This document shows, one piece after another, positions 23,025 to 33,339 of a stretch of DNA of 64,000 nt (positions are counted from its first letter, which is position 1; each line of letters begins with the position of its first letter). Both the position numbers and the translations under genes were made by a program. Under the pieces are notes generated by a model. That model made no database searches and had not been told where the DNA came from. It saw nothing but the letters and a program-made list of their open reading frames with translations. Source of the stretch: Pseudophaeomoniella oleicola (lineage: Eukaryota; Ascomycota; Eurotiomycetes; Phaeomoniellales; Phaeomoniellaceae). The stretch spans positions 186,001 through 250,000 of the forward strand of contig QWDQ01000020.1 of assembly GCA_003868215.1 (NCBI GenBank), given 5' to 3'.

Positions 23025-23840
23025 TCAACGGCGACTCCGGTTGCGACCTTGTTTCTGAATCCTGTTTCGTGAGTCGAGGACGGATGTGGGAGAGGAGGGA
23101 GTCTTTCGATGACGGGGGGAAAGAACGGGGCTCCGGGTGTACTCTGCATGGTGAGAGCGTGGGGATGCTAATGGTGTCTGCAATGGATCCTTCCTGGGTG
23201 CCTTGGTCTGGGGTTTGACGATCGGGACAGCGATCCAAGAGGAAGTAAGTGGGAGAACACCCTGCGAGTTGCTGTTCTTGTTGCCACTATTGCCGAAGGC
23301 AGAATCAGTGATAAAGATCACGGAATCCGATGAGACGGTCTCGATGTCGGAGTCGTCATCTTCTTCGCTATCCTCCCTTTTTTGCACCAATGCCAAATTG
23401 ACAAACTTACGTTGAACAACAGAAACACAATCCGCATCATCCACTGGTGTCAGTCCTGCCACCCCATCGCCCACTGTTCTGATGTCGGGCATGCTCAAGC
23501 GCCGCTGAGCAACATCAGGAGAAAGCACAGGGTAGGGTTCCTCACATAGGCTCGTTTCATCATCGAATCCCCATCCACCACCTGGACTCAAGTCTTCATC
23601 TAGGCTCAATTCCATGAGACGTTCCTCCAAAACCATGCAAGAAACACAGTTGTTACAGACCATAAATATAGTCTCCTCCGAGCCGGGACTGTTGAAGGGA
23701 CAAACATAAGGGTCCATGTAGGGAACAAGACCTTGCATACTCTGGATGTATATCACATAGTCGTAACCAATGCACGGATTGGATGGGAACCGTGTGGAGA
23801 ATTTGCAGCGCGGGCAGCAATAAGATGTGAACCAGCACAT
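23025..23840 (-). CDS. Unrecognised protein with a Cys-rich N-terminus
   Basis: Single frame, 271 residues, family not recognised. The first about 70 residues hold nine cysteines (Cys2, 8, 9, 12, 23, 47, 62, 65 and 68), including C-C-x-x-C and C-x-x-C-x-x-C spacings, which could bind zinc or form disulfides; a DPYVCPFNSPG loop lies between them. The rest is acidic (EEDDDSDIETVSSD) and then basic and Ser/Pro-rich, probably disordered. A GTAAGT donor at about 23934 suggests a non-coding or short 5' exon. The gene could be clade-restricted. That the frame is real rests on length and amino-acid make-up only. Confidence 0.5.
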   Translation of the reverse strand: MCWFTSYCCPRCKFSTRFPSNPCIGYDYVIYIQSMQGLVPYMDPYVCPFNSPGSEETIFMVCNNCVSCMVLEERLMELSLDEDLSPGGGWGFDDETSLCEEPYPVLSPDVAQRRLSMPDIRTVGDGVAGLTPVDDADCVSVVQRKFVNLALVQKREDSEEDDDSDIETVSSDSVIFITDSAFGNSGNKNSNSQGVLPLTSSWIAVPIVKPQTKAPRKDPLQTPLASPRSHHAEYTRSPVLSPRHRKTPSSPTSVLDSRNRIQKQGRNRSRR

Positions 23841-25331
23841 TTTGAGTAGTTGTAGTGATGAGCCTTGGGGATGGTGATGGAATTGGGACGGGAAGGAACG
23901 GACAGATACTTACCTGGTGATCAGGATATAGGTCATAGGAATGAAGAAGGGTGCCGAGCGAGAGGAAACTAGGATAATAGACGTGAGAGGCCCATATATA
24001 TATCGACCGAGTTACTAACTCAAATTCAAGTCTTTTGCAGTCTTTCAGCAATCAAGGATGATATCCAAAGAGCTTTCTCTCGTGAAATGGAAATAGTAAC
24101 ATTGTCACAAGCAATCAATGAATCGCGACAAAGAAAGCACAAAGGTGATCACTGATGTCGAATCGTCGAGCAAAGGACATTGATCACTCCTTGTTTCTGA
24201 GGAATAAAGGAACCTCAGACGTTGTCTCATCGTATAACAGGCAACGAAAAGGATGTCTAAGGCCTTGTTTTGTCTTGTTCGAAGTCGAGGGACCGGCATA
24301 AGAGTAGCATCTGATGATTGTAGATGGCGATTACTATTGATATTAGTGTAGCAGCGTGCTATTCCTTGTTCTCTCATATTCCAGGATGCCGTCTCAATAG
24401 AGCCACTGATCAACAATCTCGAAAACCTTTGGCTCCAGGTGCTCGGCGAATACTTCGTTGCTGACATTGAGAAATTACCTCGATAACAATGGCTCGAAGT
24501 TGTGTAATGGAAATACTGTTTTTCTCATTCATACAGTAATGATAGTTGCTTTGTCGAATCGATGAAAGTCCCCTTGACATCGCATTGTCCATCTCAACCA
24601 TGATGAATCACTGCAGCATTCATGGCAGAGTCATCATGACAATATACTATTAGTATCAAACGAGATTGACTCTCCCTTTGAGATAACCGCCGAATGACGC
24701 CGATCGAATCGGTATCCGACCTTCCGCATTCGAACCACTTCCACTCGGTCGTACGGCAAGTCAAGGCCGTCAATGTGTAGGGGTTCATGCTGAGAATATC
24801 GAAACATCATCATTTCTGGGCAGATCAGGTCTTGGATCTCATCATGCCTTGCATTGACATCTCCGCGAATTCACGCCCAATAAATACAGTGAAGCAGATA
24901 CTACGTAATAGCTCCTTGGTGGTGGTGAACCGCGAAGCTCGTGAGGTCCATTGGTCAATACATTCCGAAATATACTTCGCAGGTTTGATACTGACCAATT
25001 TTCGGATCACTTCACCTCCGTTTGCGAAAACCTTGGATGATCTTGTTCTCTTTCGATAATACCACTGTACTGTCCTGTTTAAATGCTACATCTTCTTTGG
25101 TTCATCGGAGGTTCTCTGAATTTGCATTTGCCTGTGGTTTTGTGAAGCGGCTTAGCTGATTGACTTGTCCACCTCCGTTCTGGGACCCCTTTCACGAGGA
25201 GAACATTGAGACTTGAGTGATCACGAAGACATACGACCATACCGAAAGCTCTTTCAGCGTGTCAGCAACCACAATATACCCGGAAGATTGATATTGCTCG
25301 CTGTGCTCGAGCACTGTCTCTGTCAGCCACA
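23841..25331. other. Intergenic, no gene recognised
   Basis: 1.5 kb upstream of the PPCS gene. A plus-strand frame at 24787-25059 has a faint resemblance to the VNREAR segment of fungal 2EXR proteins, but it has no partner exons and I do not call it. Confidence 0.45.
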
Positions 25332-26432
25332 ATGACAACAACAGATCCCTCCGCTTATTTCAGCTCCAATTCTCCCCCAGCGCAGCTAGACCGACATCTC
25401 ACACTTGCCCGAGAGTTCATTGACTACCATGTATCATCATCTGCCAATCATAGACTCGCTTTGATAACGTCTGGCGGTACGACAGTGCCGTTGGAGAATC
25501 AAACAGTACGCTTTATTGACAATTTTTCTGCCGGTACAAGAGGAGCGACTTCTGCAGAGTACCTTCTCAGGGAAGGATATGCTGTGATCTTTCTGCACAG
25601 GCAATTCAGTTTGTTACCTTTCTCGAGACATTATAGCCACAGCACGAACTGCTTCCTGGACTACATGGAGGAGGAGCAAGTTTCAACAGAGCCAACGAGT
25701 AACAGAAAGGGCAATGTGATCGTGAAACCGGAATACCAGGATGAGATGAGGGGTGTGCTGAGGGAATACCAGGCCGCCAAAAGGGATCGGATGCTCCTTT
25801 TATTACCTTTCACAACGATAACGGAATACCTCTTCGAACTTAAAAACTTGGCCCAGTTGATGCGACCACTTGAATCTCGGGCGATGTTCTACCTCGCTGC
25901 AGCAGTAAGCGACTTCTTCATTCCTCAAGATCGAATGGAAGAACATAAAATTCAGTCGTCCGACACAACGGGATCGGGAAAAGGCAAACAGTTGACAATT
26001 AACTTGGACCCAGTTCCGAAATTTCTGTCACCTCTGGTCGATAATTGGGCTCCTAGCGGCAGTTTGATTGTGTCCTTCAAGCTCGAGACCGATCCTGATC
26101 TACTTGTCAGCAAAGCCGAGCAAGCTCTCGAGAAATATGGCCACAATCTCGTGATCGGGAATCTTCTGGCAACCAGGAAATGGGAAGTTGTTTTCATATC
26201 AAGGGATGAACACGAGAAAGAGCGGTGGTTAAGAGTACCTAAGAGTAAACGATCCAAGAGTATATCTGGGGTGGAACAAATGGTGGGGAAGGCGGAGGGA
26301 AAGGAGGAGGCGGAATCAGACTTGAATGGCGGAGAGATGAGAGAAGGAATCGAGATCGAGAGTTTGATCATTCCGGAACTGGTTGCGATGCACAACAGGA
26401 TGATCCAAAAGGGAAAATCCAGAGACTCCTGA
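25332..26432 (+). CDS. CAB2: Phosphopantothenate-cysteine ligase (second step of CoA synthesis)
   Basis: Intronless, 366 residues. It joins cysteine to 4'-phosphopantothenate using ATP or CTP. Near the N-terminus is LALITSGGTTVPLE followed by VRFIDNFSAGTRGA, the nucleotide-binding signature of eukaryotic PPCS. Then come YAVIFLHRQFSLLPF, AMFYLAAAVSDFFIP (conserved Ala-Ala-Val-Ser-Asp-Phe), LNLDPVPKFL-like and SLIVSFKLETDPDLL blocks, and YGHNLVIGNLLATRKWEVVF near the end. The C-terminal 50 residues are charged and variable. It is a stand-alone enzyme, not fused to a decarboxylase as in bacterial Dfp. Pantothenate kinase lies about 15 kb upstream on the other strand. Confidence 0.95.
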   Translation: MTTTDPSAYFSSNSPPAQLDRHLTLAREFIDYHVSSSANHRLALITSGGTTVPLENQTVRFIDNFSAGTRGATSAEYLLREGYAVIFLHRQFSLLPFSRHYSHSTNCFLDYMEEEQVSTEPTSNRKGNVIVKPEYQDEMRGVLREYQAAKRDRMLLLLPFTTITEYLFELKNLAQLMRPLESRAMFYLAAAVSDFFIPQDRMEEHKIQSSDTTGSGKGKQLTINLDPVPKFLSPLVDNWAPSGSLIVSFKLETDPDLLVSKAEQALEKYGHNLVIGNLLATRKWEVVFISRDEHEKERWLRVPKSKRSKSISGVEQMVGKAEGKEEAESDLNGGEMREGIEIESLIIPELVAMHNRMIQKGKSRDS

Positions 26433-29018
26433 AACCTGTGTAGTTTTGAGGCTGCAACCGAAATCCGCTGGTGGCTGCATTGCATACCGAATCCTCCTGA
26501 GCCACACTGGTCGAGGAGTACCGTTGACCGTATGGCGGTATGATAGAAGGACTCTGTCGGGTAATATCAAGCGAAGAAAACCTTATCGGATTCAATGACG
26601 AATACTGGTCCAAACAGTTCGCAGGATATTTAATATCTTGCCAATTGTTCATGCTGTAGGGAAATTCGACCGCGGTCCATAGATGCCCGGAATTCTGATC
26701 TTAAGCTTTCTGATGCCGGAGGATGAGGCAAAGAACTCTACGAATGGGGACTGATCAATATACCCAGACCGCTGGTTTCGAAGCATATGCTCAATTGCGT
26801 ATAAGGCGGCTCTATGATGCCTCGGTCTTTGACACTTGTCGGCTTTGGACAACGCGATCTGCTTAGCACTGTGAGGATTGATCGTCAAGGCCGAACACGG
26901 TGTTTATTATTGCTCTGAAGCTGACGACATATCGAGACACTGGCAGAAGGAACAATCCAACTATTGACCAGCCGATCGTTAAATCATGACTCCCCAGAGG
27001 TGAGCTTGTACAACAGTGCAATCCAACTCGGGGGTCCAAGGGTCTCTGAACGCCGTAGGATACAAACATCAGGCTAATGTACCTAGCCGTGGTTGTATGC
27101 AAGTATCTTCCATCGATCTTGAGGACGCCAATTACGTTCTGTCTGCGGGTTAAAGTTTCGTGAGATTCGTCCTCAAGAATCCTTCTCCTCGCTTGGGCCA
27201 CTGCAGCTTGAATTATCGGTACGCTACCAAACCAGGATAGCTTCCGCAGAGCGCAATCCCATGACTGGCATTCCTTCCTCCGCCATCACGACAACATATT
27301 GTTAGTTCTCTTTAGATGCTGTTCCTGCTGGAGATTTCCGAAGAAGCGGTCAGATAGAAACGGCCTCGACGGGAAGAGTCTAGAAGGGATGGAGAAATGG
27401 GCGTCGTAAGCCACAAAATCCACTCAGACTCCGACAGAGAAAAGTTGGCGGCGGCCGACTTGATTAGTCTGATCGCCTATCTGGTTATACAGATCTCACG
27501 ATGCAAAGCCGGTAGGATACACAAACCGTTGAGAAAGAGCCGCCAATGATTTTGTGCTCCATCCTGCATCCATATCTCGTCAGGAAGCAAGCAAGCAATC
27601 GAATTGGAAGCGGTTGCAGTTAGCAAGAACGAGCAAAGTGACCTGTCAAACCAACATATGCGAGCTGAATGATTTGAATTCCTGGCAGTCTGCAGCTGGT
27701 CCGTCCCGTACATTGGTCATCATTCTAGGGTCGTGTAAGGTCGCAGCTGTCAATGGATGATCCCTGCTTTTGGATCTTGATTCATATCTGCATCATCGCT
27801 CTGGCTAAAGGGTTATCGGTGGATGGTTTGACAGACGGTAGGAAGCGCCTTAACCCAATGCCGAAGGTGCCCCGACTGCAAGTGAGTCTCCGCCTCCTTC
27901 TGAAAGCAAGGGATCATTGGCTTTACAGCGATTCAGAATGAAAGAAAAAGGGTAAGATGGTAAGCATAGCAAAGCAAAGCAAAACAATCACTATTGTGTT
28001 TTTTTTCGTTGTTCGCTGCGCTTTTCTCCCTTTTTACAAAATGGACGACATGAAGGCGGCCGCTCTTCAAGGGATTCGCGGGAGATTGTCTCGGGAGTGA
28101 ATATAGACGGCGGATTGGTCTATGCACGATGAAGCCATCAAAGCCAAAAGAAGTAGGTCTACTCCGTACATTAACTTACCTTAGGTAACTTAAGGGTAAC
28201 GTAAACCTCTCCCCCGCTTAAGGTACCTAGTAGGTAGGTAATTGATTAAGTAGGTACTTGTAGGTGGTACCTAAGGTAGGTATTGTAACCACAGTACCTG
28301 TATACTATCATTATGTCACTCCTCTCTAGGTACATCTATCTACCTTAGGTATCTACGTATGGATCTTGTGATGGAGCAGAGGATATCCTTGGACACAAGA
28401 TGTCTTTCGGTCTATTCAAGTGGTCCAGCTCTCTCTGTCAACAGGATAAGGTGCAAGTTAGGTAGGTAATTAGCAGACTGAAGTCGAAATGCAATGGGCA
28501 ATAAGTGGTTTGATGTTTACATAAGTCAGTACACCGTAGTATCGTGATTACTGCTATGCAGTATTATTGGATGTCCATCATGTCCTATCCATCCTATCCA
28601 TCCTATCCTATCCTCTTTTCCACTATCATTCTAGTCCCTCTTTCGGTATATCGCATTTTGGGCTCTCATCCTAGAAAGTGGTCAGATGGTCGATTCGATT
28701 TGATCCGGTGCGTCTTTTGTATTCTATCTGATGTACTCTTCTTCTCTACATCTAATCGATCGCTGCACCCTTGGTTGAGACTGCTCGACTTTTCATTCGT
28801 TTCGTTCCACCCTCGACCCTCTTGCTGTGGCTATCGCTTGACGGGCGTTTACCCTACCCACTTTCTACCGCCTCTCTCGGGACTTGTATTCGTTTCACAA
28901 CCTCTCATCCCAATTACTACAAGCTTCCGGGCTATCATACATTGCGCCAATCATGATATCGTGTGCTTCATTGCAAACTGCTTGATTTTATGCTGGTATC
29001 CGACTATAGCTGCTGCAT
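26433..29018. other. 2.6-kb gene-free interval with short-repeat island
   Basis: No convincing gene. Minus-strand frames at 26649-26888 and 26863-27201 overlap out of frame and look weakly protein-like but match nothing I know. 28171-28353 is dense in AGGTA/TACCT words. 28583-28613 holds CCTATCCAT repeats. The last 400 nt are the promoter of the coiled-coil gene. Confidence 0.45.
28171..28353. repeat. AGGTAGGTA / TACCTTAGGTA word cluster
   Basis: About 180 nt packed with variants of TACCTAAGGTA, GGTACCTA and TAGGTAGGTA in both orientations, many palindromic around CTTAAG, CCTAGG or GGTACC. Similar words recur at 31080-31310, 39114-39137, 47150-47230 and 61715-62035, always between genes. Confidence 0.7.
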
Positions 29019-30485
29019 ATGACATCTCGAAAGCGCTCTCTTGCAGAGATGGACTCTGGGAAATCGGCCTTGACAAGCACCATTGATCCAGGGAGATATA
29101 AGCATACAGTCTTGCAGTTGGCAGACGATGACACTGAAGATGGTGTCGACAAGCGCCTGGCATTGGAAGCCCAAGAAATGGGGATTGACCCATTGCCCAT
29201 GTTGAAGCATTCAGCAATAGAAGGCCTCGTTAGCTCATTGTCAACGACGACCATAGAATCCGATTCCAATTACCATAGTTCCGGTCAATCTCGCCTTTCG
29301 CAGTCAACCGGGCCGACATCATGCGGCTCGAGCGAACGGAGACATCCAGCGCATATATCTTACAGACCCGAGAAATCACCCACCCATTCCGTAACGCCAT
29401 CCATTCTGTCATCGGAAGAGAAGCGCTCCCCACGACACAGCTTGCGCGCAAGCTTTAAGAAGATAGCCACATTTCGAAAGCGCAAGTCAAGTGTTGACGT
29501 GACCCAATCAGCGCTGGCCGACATAGATACACATATTGTAACTTCGACCTCGGATAGGAGATCCGCTAAGGGCGGTCAAAGAAGTCCCATGTCCACCACC
29601 TCATACAGCTCGTTATCATCTACTCCAGTATCTCCGACACAGGAAGAGAAGCCGGTATTGGAGGATGATGAGGAGGCTATAAAGCGGACCATTGACTCTT
29701 TTGAGTTGCAGTCCCTAAGAGAACGGCAATTGGAAGAGAGGGAACGTTTTCTGGCCTTCCAGAGGCAGTCGATCAAAGATCTCCGTGAGGAACACAGGCT
29801 CGCCAAGTATCACATGCACGAGAAACACGTACAAGCTGCATCGGATATGGAAGAAAAAGTGAGACGTTTTCAGATCTTCGAGATGACATGTACTGACGAC
29901 TTACAGAATACCCTGGCTGCAGATGATCTTGAATCTCGGCAATTAGAAGCTGAGGCAAAGTTCAGACAAGAACTCGAAGCTGAGAAGCGTGCCTGTCTCA
30001 TACGTCTCAAATATATGGAGGCCTACTGTCACACTCCGAGCCCTCCTGCAACGCCCCGTACAGAATCTAATCCGCCAGATGAACACACGGAACATCACTT
30101 TCCAGAACGGAAGATCACAGACAAGGACTTCCATAATCTTGCGGCTCAATATCGAGAGAGAGATCACATGGATAGTCTGCATAAGGCCAAGATTGAGGTG
30201 ATGCAAGGGAGACAAGAGAAGGTCTACAACGACTTTGTAAAAAGAAAAGAAAAGGAGCTTGCTACCCTGGTCACGTATCAGGAAAAATCCGAAGCCAAGT
30301 TTGTCACCAAATGTGAGAAGGAAGAACACGCTATGGTGGAGGCATTCGACGAGAAGAGACTGCGGTTACAATGTCGCTGGAAGCTGCAAGGTCTTATATC
30401 GTGTTCTCGGCTTGAACGAGAGCATGGTCTCCGATATGCTCCTCTTCCAGATATAACTTTCGAACTCGATCATGTCTCCGATTGA
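29019..30485 (+). CDS. Unrecognised coiled-coil protein
   Basis: Single frame, 488 residues. The first about 210 residues are Ser/Thr-rich and disordered, with basic patches (RASFKKIATFRKRKSS). From about 215 to the end the protein is mostly charged helix: SLRERQLEERERFLAFQRQS, HMHEKHVQAASDMEEKVRRF, LEAEAKFRQELEAEKRACLI, and KEKELATLVTYQEKSEAKFV. A short Pro-rich break (PSPPATPRTESNPP) separates two coiled-coil blocks. No signal peptide or membrane helix. Proteins of this layout are common and unnamed in Pezizomycotina; the function is unknown. The frame is credible because length, charge pattern and codon use agree throughout. Confidence 0.7.
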   Translation: MTSRKRSLAEMDSGKSALTSTIDPGRYKHTVLQLADDDTEDGVDKRLALEAQEMGIDPLPMLKHSAIEGLVSSLSTTTIESDSNYHSSGQSRLSQSTGPTSCGSSERRHPAHISYRPEKSPTHSVTPSILSSEEKRSPRHSLRASFKKIATFRKRKSSVDVTQSALADIDTHIVTSTSDRRSAKGGQRSPMSTTSYSSLSSTPVSPTQEEKPVLEDDEEAIKRTIDSFELQSLRERQLEERERFLAFQRQSIKDLREEHRLAKYHMHEKHVQAASDMEEKVRRFQIFEMTCTDDLQNTLAADDLESRQLEAEAKFRQELEAEKRACLIRLKYMEAYCHTPSPPATPRTESNPPDEHTEHHFPERKITDKDFHNLAAQYRERDHMDSLHKAKIEVMQGRQEKVYNDFVKRKEKELATLVTYQEKSEAKFVTKCEKEEHAMVEAFDEKRLRLQCRWKLQGLISCSRLEREHGLRYAPLPDITFELDHVSD

Positions 30486-30828
30486 CCAATAGTCACACAA
30501 GACTACACGCGACTCCTATTTAAATTTTACGAGGTAACGACAACAGATGACCCGATTTCAAGTGACTATGATCCGGCTTACGATACCTTTTCTTCGCTTT
30601 CGGGAAATTCATGGAGGGGTTTTTCTCATTCTATCTTGCTCTCTTCACATGCTTGCTACTTGAGCTACCTGCTTATGCCTTGACATGCACTTCTGGGCGT
30701 TCTTTTTCTCGAGTTTGGAATTTCCAGGGACGGCGGGGATGATCGTATATCTTTGTGGAGAATGGAGATTAGGCAAGGCAACGCAAGGCAAGGCGACAGG
30801 AGGCCTTTTCTTATACGTATACAACGGC

Positions 30829-30891
30829 GCTGCTACTGCTGCTGCTACTACTGCTGCTGCTACTACTGCTACTGTTACTACTGCTATTATA
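30829..30891. repeat. Trinucleotide microsatellite (GCT/ACT mixed)
   Basis: Imperfect run of GCT, ACT and related triplets over about 60 nt. It reads as poly-Ala or poly-Thr in some frames, which creates false short ORFs on both strands. Confidence 0.85.
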
Positions 30892-31079
30892 ACAATGTGC
30901 AAACAAAGCGTTGATTTTCCAGTTTCTCTTTTTTTTTTTTCTTCTTCTTCTTGAAAGCGAGCGTCTATCCATTCATCTATCTATCTTATCTTATCTGTCT
31001 GGCGTGGAATTTTGATATCAGAGAGGTTGAAGAAGAGAGAGAAAGTGGGATTACTGTCGTATGATCTTCACAAGTAATC

Positions 31080-31310
31080 ACCTTAGGTACCTACCTAGGT
31101 ATGTAAAGGTGACCAGGTTGAAGTGAAGTGAAGTAAAGTTATCTTAAAATACAAAAAAAGATGGACATGCCACCCACCAGCATCCGAGCCCCTCTCAATC
31201 AACTAACTCCCGTGGGTGGATGGAAATAGTGAAGACGGGGCATCATCAGAGGGTACATACATACATAGTATCTACCTAAGGTACCTACCTACCTACCTAG
31301 ATATATCATG
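31080..31310. repeat. Two AGGTA/TACCT word clusters
   Basis: 31080-31106 reads CCTTAGGTACCTACCTAGG and on. 31255-31304 holds CATACATACAT followed by CTACCTAAGG and four TACC/CTAC units. Same word family as at 28.2 kb. Confidence 0.7.
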
Positions 31311-31827
31311 CATGAGCCCCCCTCCCCCCCGGGTCAAGTCAATAATTCAGTCCTTGTCGATTCCGACTCTGTCGGGCCTTACGTTATGTCGTCTGTACCA
31401 TACATAATATCAACAATACAATATTGTAGGAATTAGGAGTAGGAGTAGGAGTCGGGGATCAAGCAAGATACGATACCTCATCCGCAGATGTATTACTCAA
31501 TTATCTTCTTCCCCACAGGACGGATGTAATGTGCAAGTTCCGAGGGTTGAGGGTTGATGGATGAGACGGAAATGGGAGTTGAAAATAGAGGGAAGAGATT
31601 CTGAAGATCTATATAGACGGCTTCTAGATGTGTTGGGCTGGGCATGAGAACTGGGGCGGGTACGGTATGGTGAAGGAGGTCGGCAGAGTCTGACATGTAG
31701 CTACTAAAGCATCGCAGCATTTATAGGTAATCGGTCACTTCTTTGAAGATGAGAAAGTCATTTGATGGTTTACTAATTATAGATACTATGTATGTATGGA
31801 GATATGTACAAAACAGGGGGTGGGGGG

Positions 31828-31893
31828 ACAAAGAGCAAGAGGGAGGAGGAGGAGGAAGAAGAAGAAGAGAGGAGGAGAGAAGAGAAGAAGGAA
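31828..31893. repeat. Purine (GGA/GAA) tract
   Basis: About 65 nt of G and A only or nearly so, made of GAGGAGGAGG and AAGAAGAAG units on the plus strand. Confidence 0.85.
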
Positions 31894-32680
31894 AACGGCC
31901 TGTCTTGGTTTCATCCTCATCTTATCCATTTCGGGATTGCAGATTTGGATTACTTGTCCAGAGCACTAACGTAGAAGTGCAGGCCTCTCTGTCTTCCCTC
32001 GCCGTATCAGACCATGCAGATGTCATTCTCAGCAAGGCATAACATGGCAAGGAAAGACCGAGATCGCTCTGGTGTCGCAGACAGGGCCCCTGCGACTGGG
32101 CGTGCATGAAGGGAATGGGGAGCAGAAAACAAGAAGCAAGAACAAGAGGTCTGGGATAGGATGGAAGGGGAATGTGAAAGAGAGGGGACCGATGGACATG
32201 ATGGGTATTGGTGTTGAGGAAGGAGGACGAACAGAGATGGCTAAGCATCAAGGGAATTGTGAAAGGAGGGTTGTTTGTGCTGCAACTCCGTGGTTGAGCT
32301 TCACGCCTCGAATGGACATGTTTCGCGCTTCGACATCTGTAGCGTCGCGCTTTCTGTATCTATCATAGAATAGGTACCGCACCAGCTCCCATAGCTGTGC
32401 TGTTCTCATGCCCGTCGCCGGACATGGCCAAAGGTCTCCTGTTTAGGACTGCTTCAGTTGTTTTTTGAAGAGATGCCCGACAGATTCGAGACCCGAGAGA
32501 TGGAACATGAGTCAGGCTACCTGCTATAGCAAGCCATCATCAAAGACAGAGGTAAGCAGACGGGAAGATCGCTTAGCTTGTCTCAAACAACTTCCATCTC
32601 CATCTCCTCTCAATGCTGCCACCAAAAAAAGGCGGCGCTCTGTATGGAGAAGGTAAAAGCCTCGGTGTAAGCGGGGCTGA

Positions 32681-32800
32681 AGGCGATAGCAGTGAACGCG
32701 GCAATAGCATCCAAAACTCTCAAGCCATAACCAAATAGCAGGCGCTGATCGATGAACACAGCAATAGCATCCAAAGTTCTGCAGCCATCGCTAACCAGTT
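32681..32800. repeat. 60-bp tandem duplication (two diverged copies)
   Basis: GCAATAGCATCCAAA occurs at 32701 and again at 32761, exactly 60 nt apart. The flanks GTGAACGCG / ATGAACACA and CAAGCCATAACCAAA / GCAGCCATCGCTAACC also align. Confidence 0.75.
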
Positions 32801-33047
32801 CTCCCAATCAACCAGCTGCAATAGCCAGACGATATGAAGAAATGCGGTTGATGAAGAAAAGAAGAGAAGAAAGAAAGAGGGAAATTTTTGAGAGGGAAGA
32901 GGAAGGTTTAAATATCAAAAAGGATGTTGTTGGGGGAGGTGCGAACTGAGATGAAAGTGAAGGCAGCACTGAAGTGAGAAAAGGGTGGCAGATTGGTTCG
33001 CTGTAAGTCCCTTTTTCTTTTTCTTTTTCTGGTTCGTGCGATTTGAA

Positions 33048-33125
33048 TATGTAACAATGAAGGCCTCGTAGTGAATGATTAGCAGATATTGGAATTTGTA
33101 ACAATGATGGCCTTGTAGTGAATAA
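33048..33125. repeat. 47-bp tandem duplication (two diverged copies)
   Basis: GTAACAATGAAGGCCTCGTA at 33051 is repeated as GTAACAATGATGGCCTTGTA at 33098, both followed by GTGAAT. The period is 47 nt. It lies about 200 nt downstream of the UBX gene stop. Confidence 0.75.
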
Positions 33126-33339
33126 AAGGCCGATTTTGAAAACTGTTGCTTCAAGGAAGATTGGCTCATCTTGCTCGATAGCCAGACCACAAAGCAAAAC
33201 ACTGTGATGAGTACACGACATGGCACTGCTGCTGCAAGTGGAGGGGACAACAATATCGCTGCGTGATTACTATAAACGTAAGAATGAATGTTGAAATGAT
33301 TGATATCCACCACCATGCCACCCCCTGTGATACCTCTAT

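Larger units (their letters stand above)
30486..33339. other. 2.9-kb gene-free interval rich in simple repeats
   Basis: Lies between the coiled-coil gene and the UBX gene 3' end, so most of it belongs to 3' flanks. It holds a GCT/ACT trinucleotide run (30829-30891), pyrimidine runs near 30930, AGGTA islands (31080-31310), a purine tract (31828-31893) and two pairs of tandem duplications (32681-32800 and 33048-33125). No gene recognised. Confidence 0.55.

Noticed and set aside
24787-25059. Frame with a VNREAR segment, faintly like fungal 2EXR proteins
   Set aside because: Only about 15 residues resemble the family. There is no matching upstream LPxEIRxxIW block and no plausible neighbouring exon.
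26649-27201. Two overlapping minus-strand frames that look weakly protein-like
   Set aside because: They overlap out of frame, no splice pair joins them convincingly, and neither has a known motif.
30645-30954. Ala/Val- and Thr-rich frames on both strands
   Set aside because: They are translations of the GCT/ACT microsatellite and the adjacent pyrimidine run.
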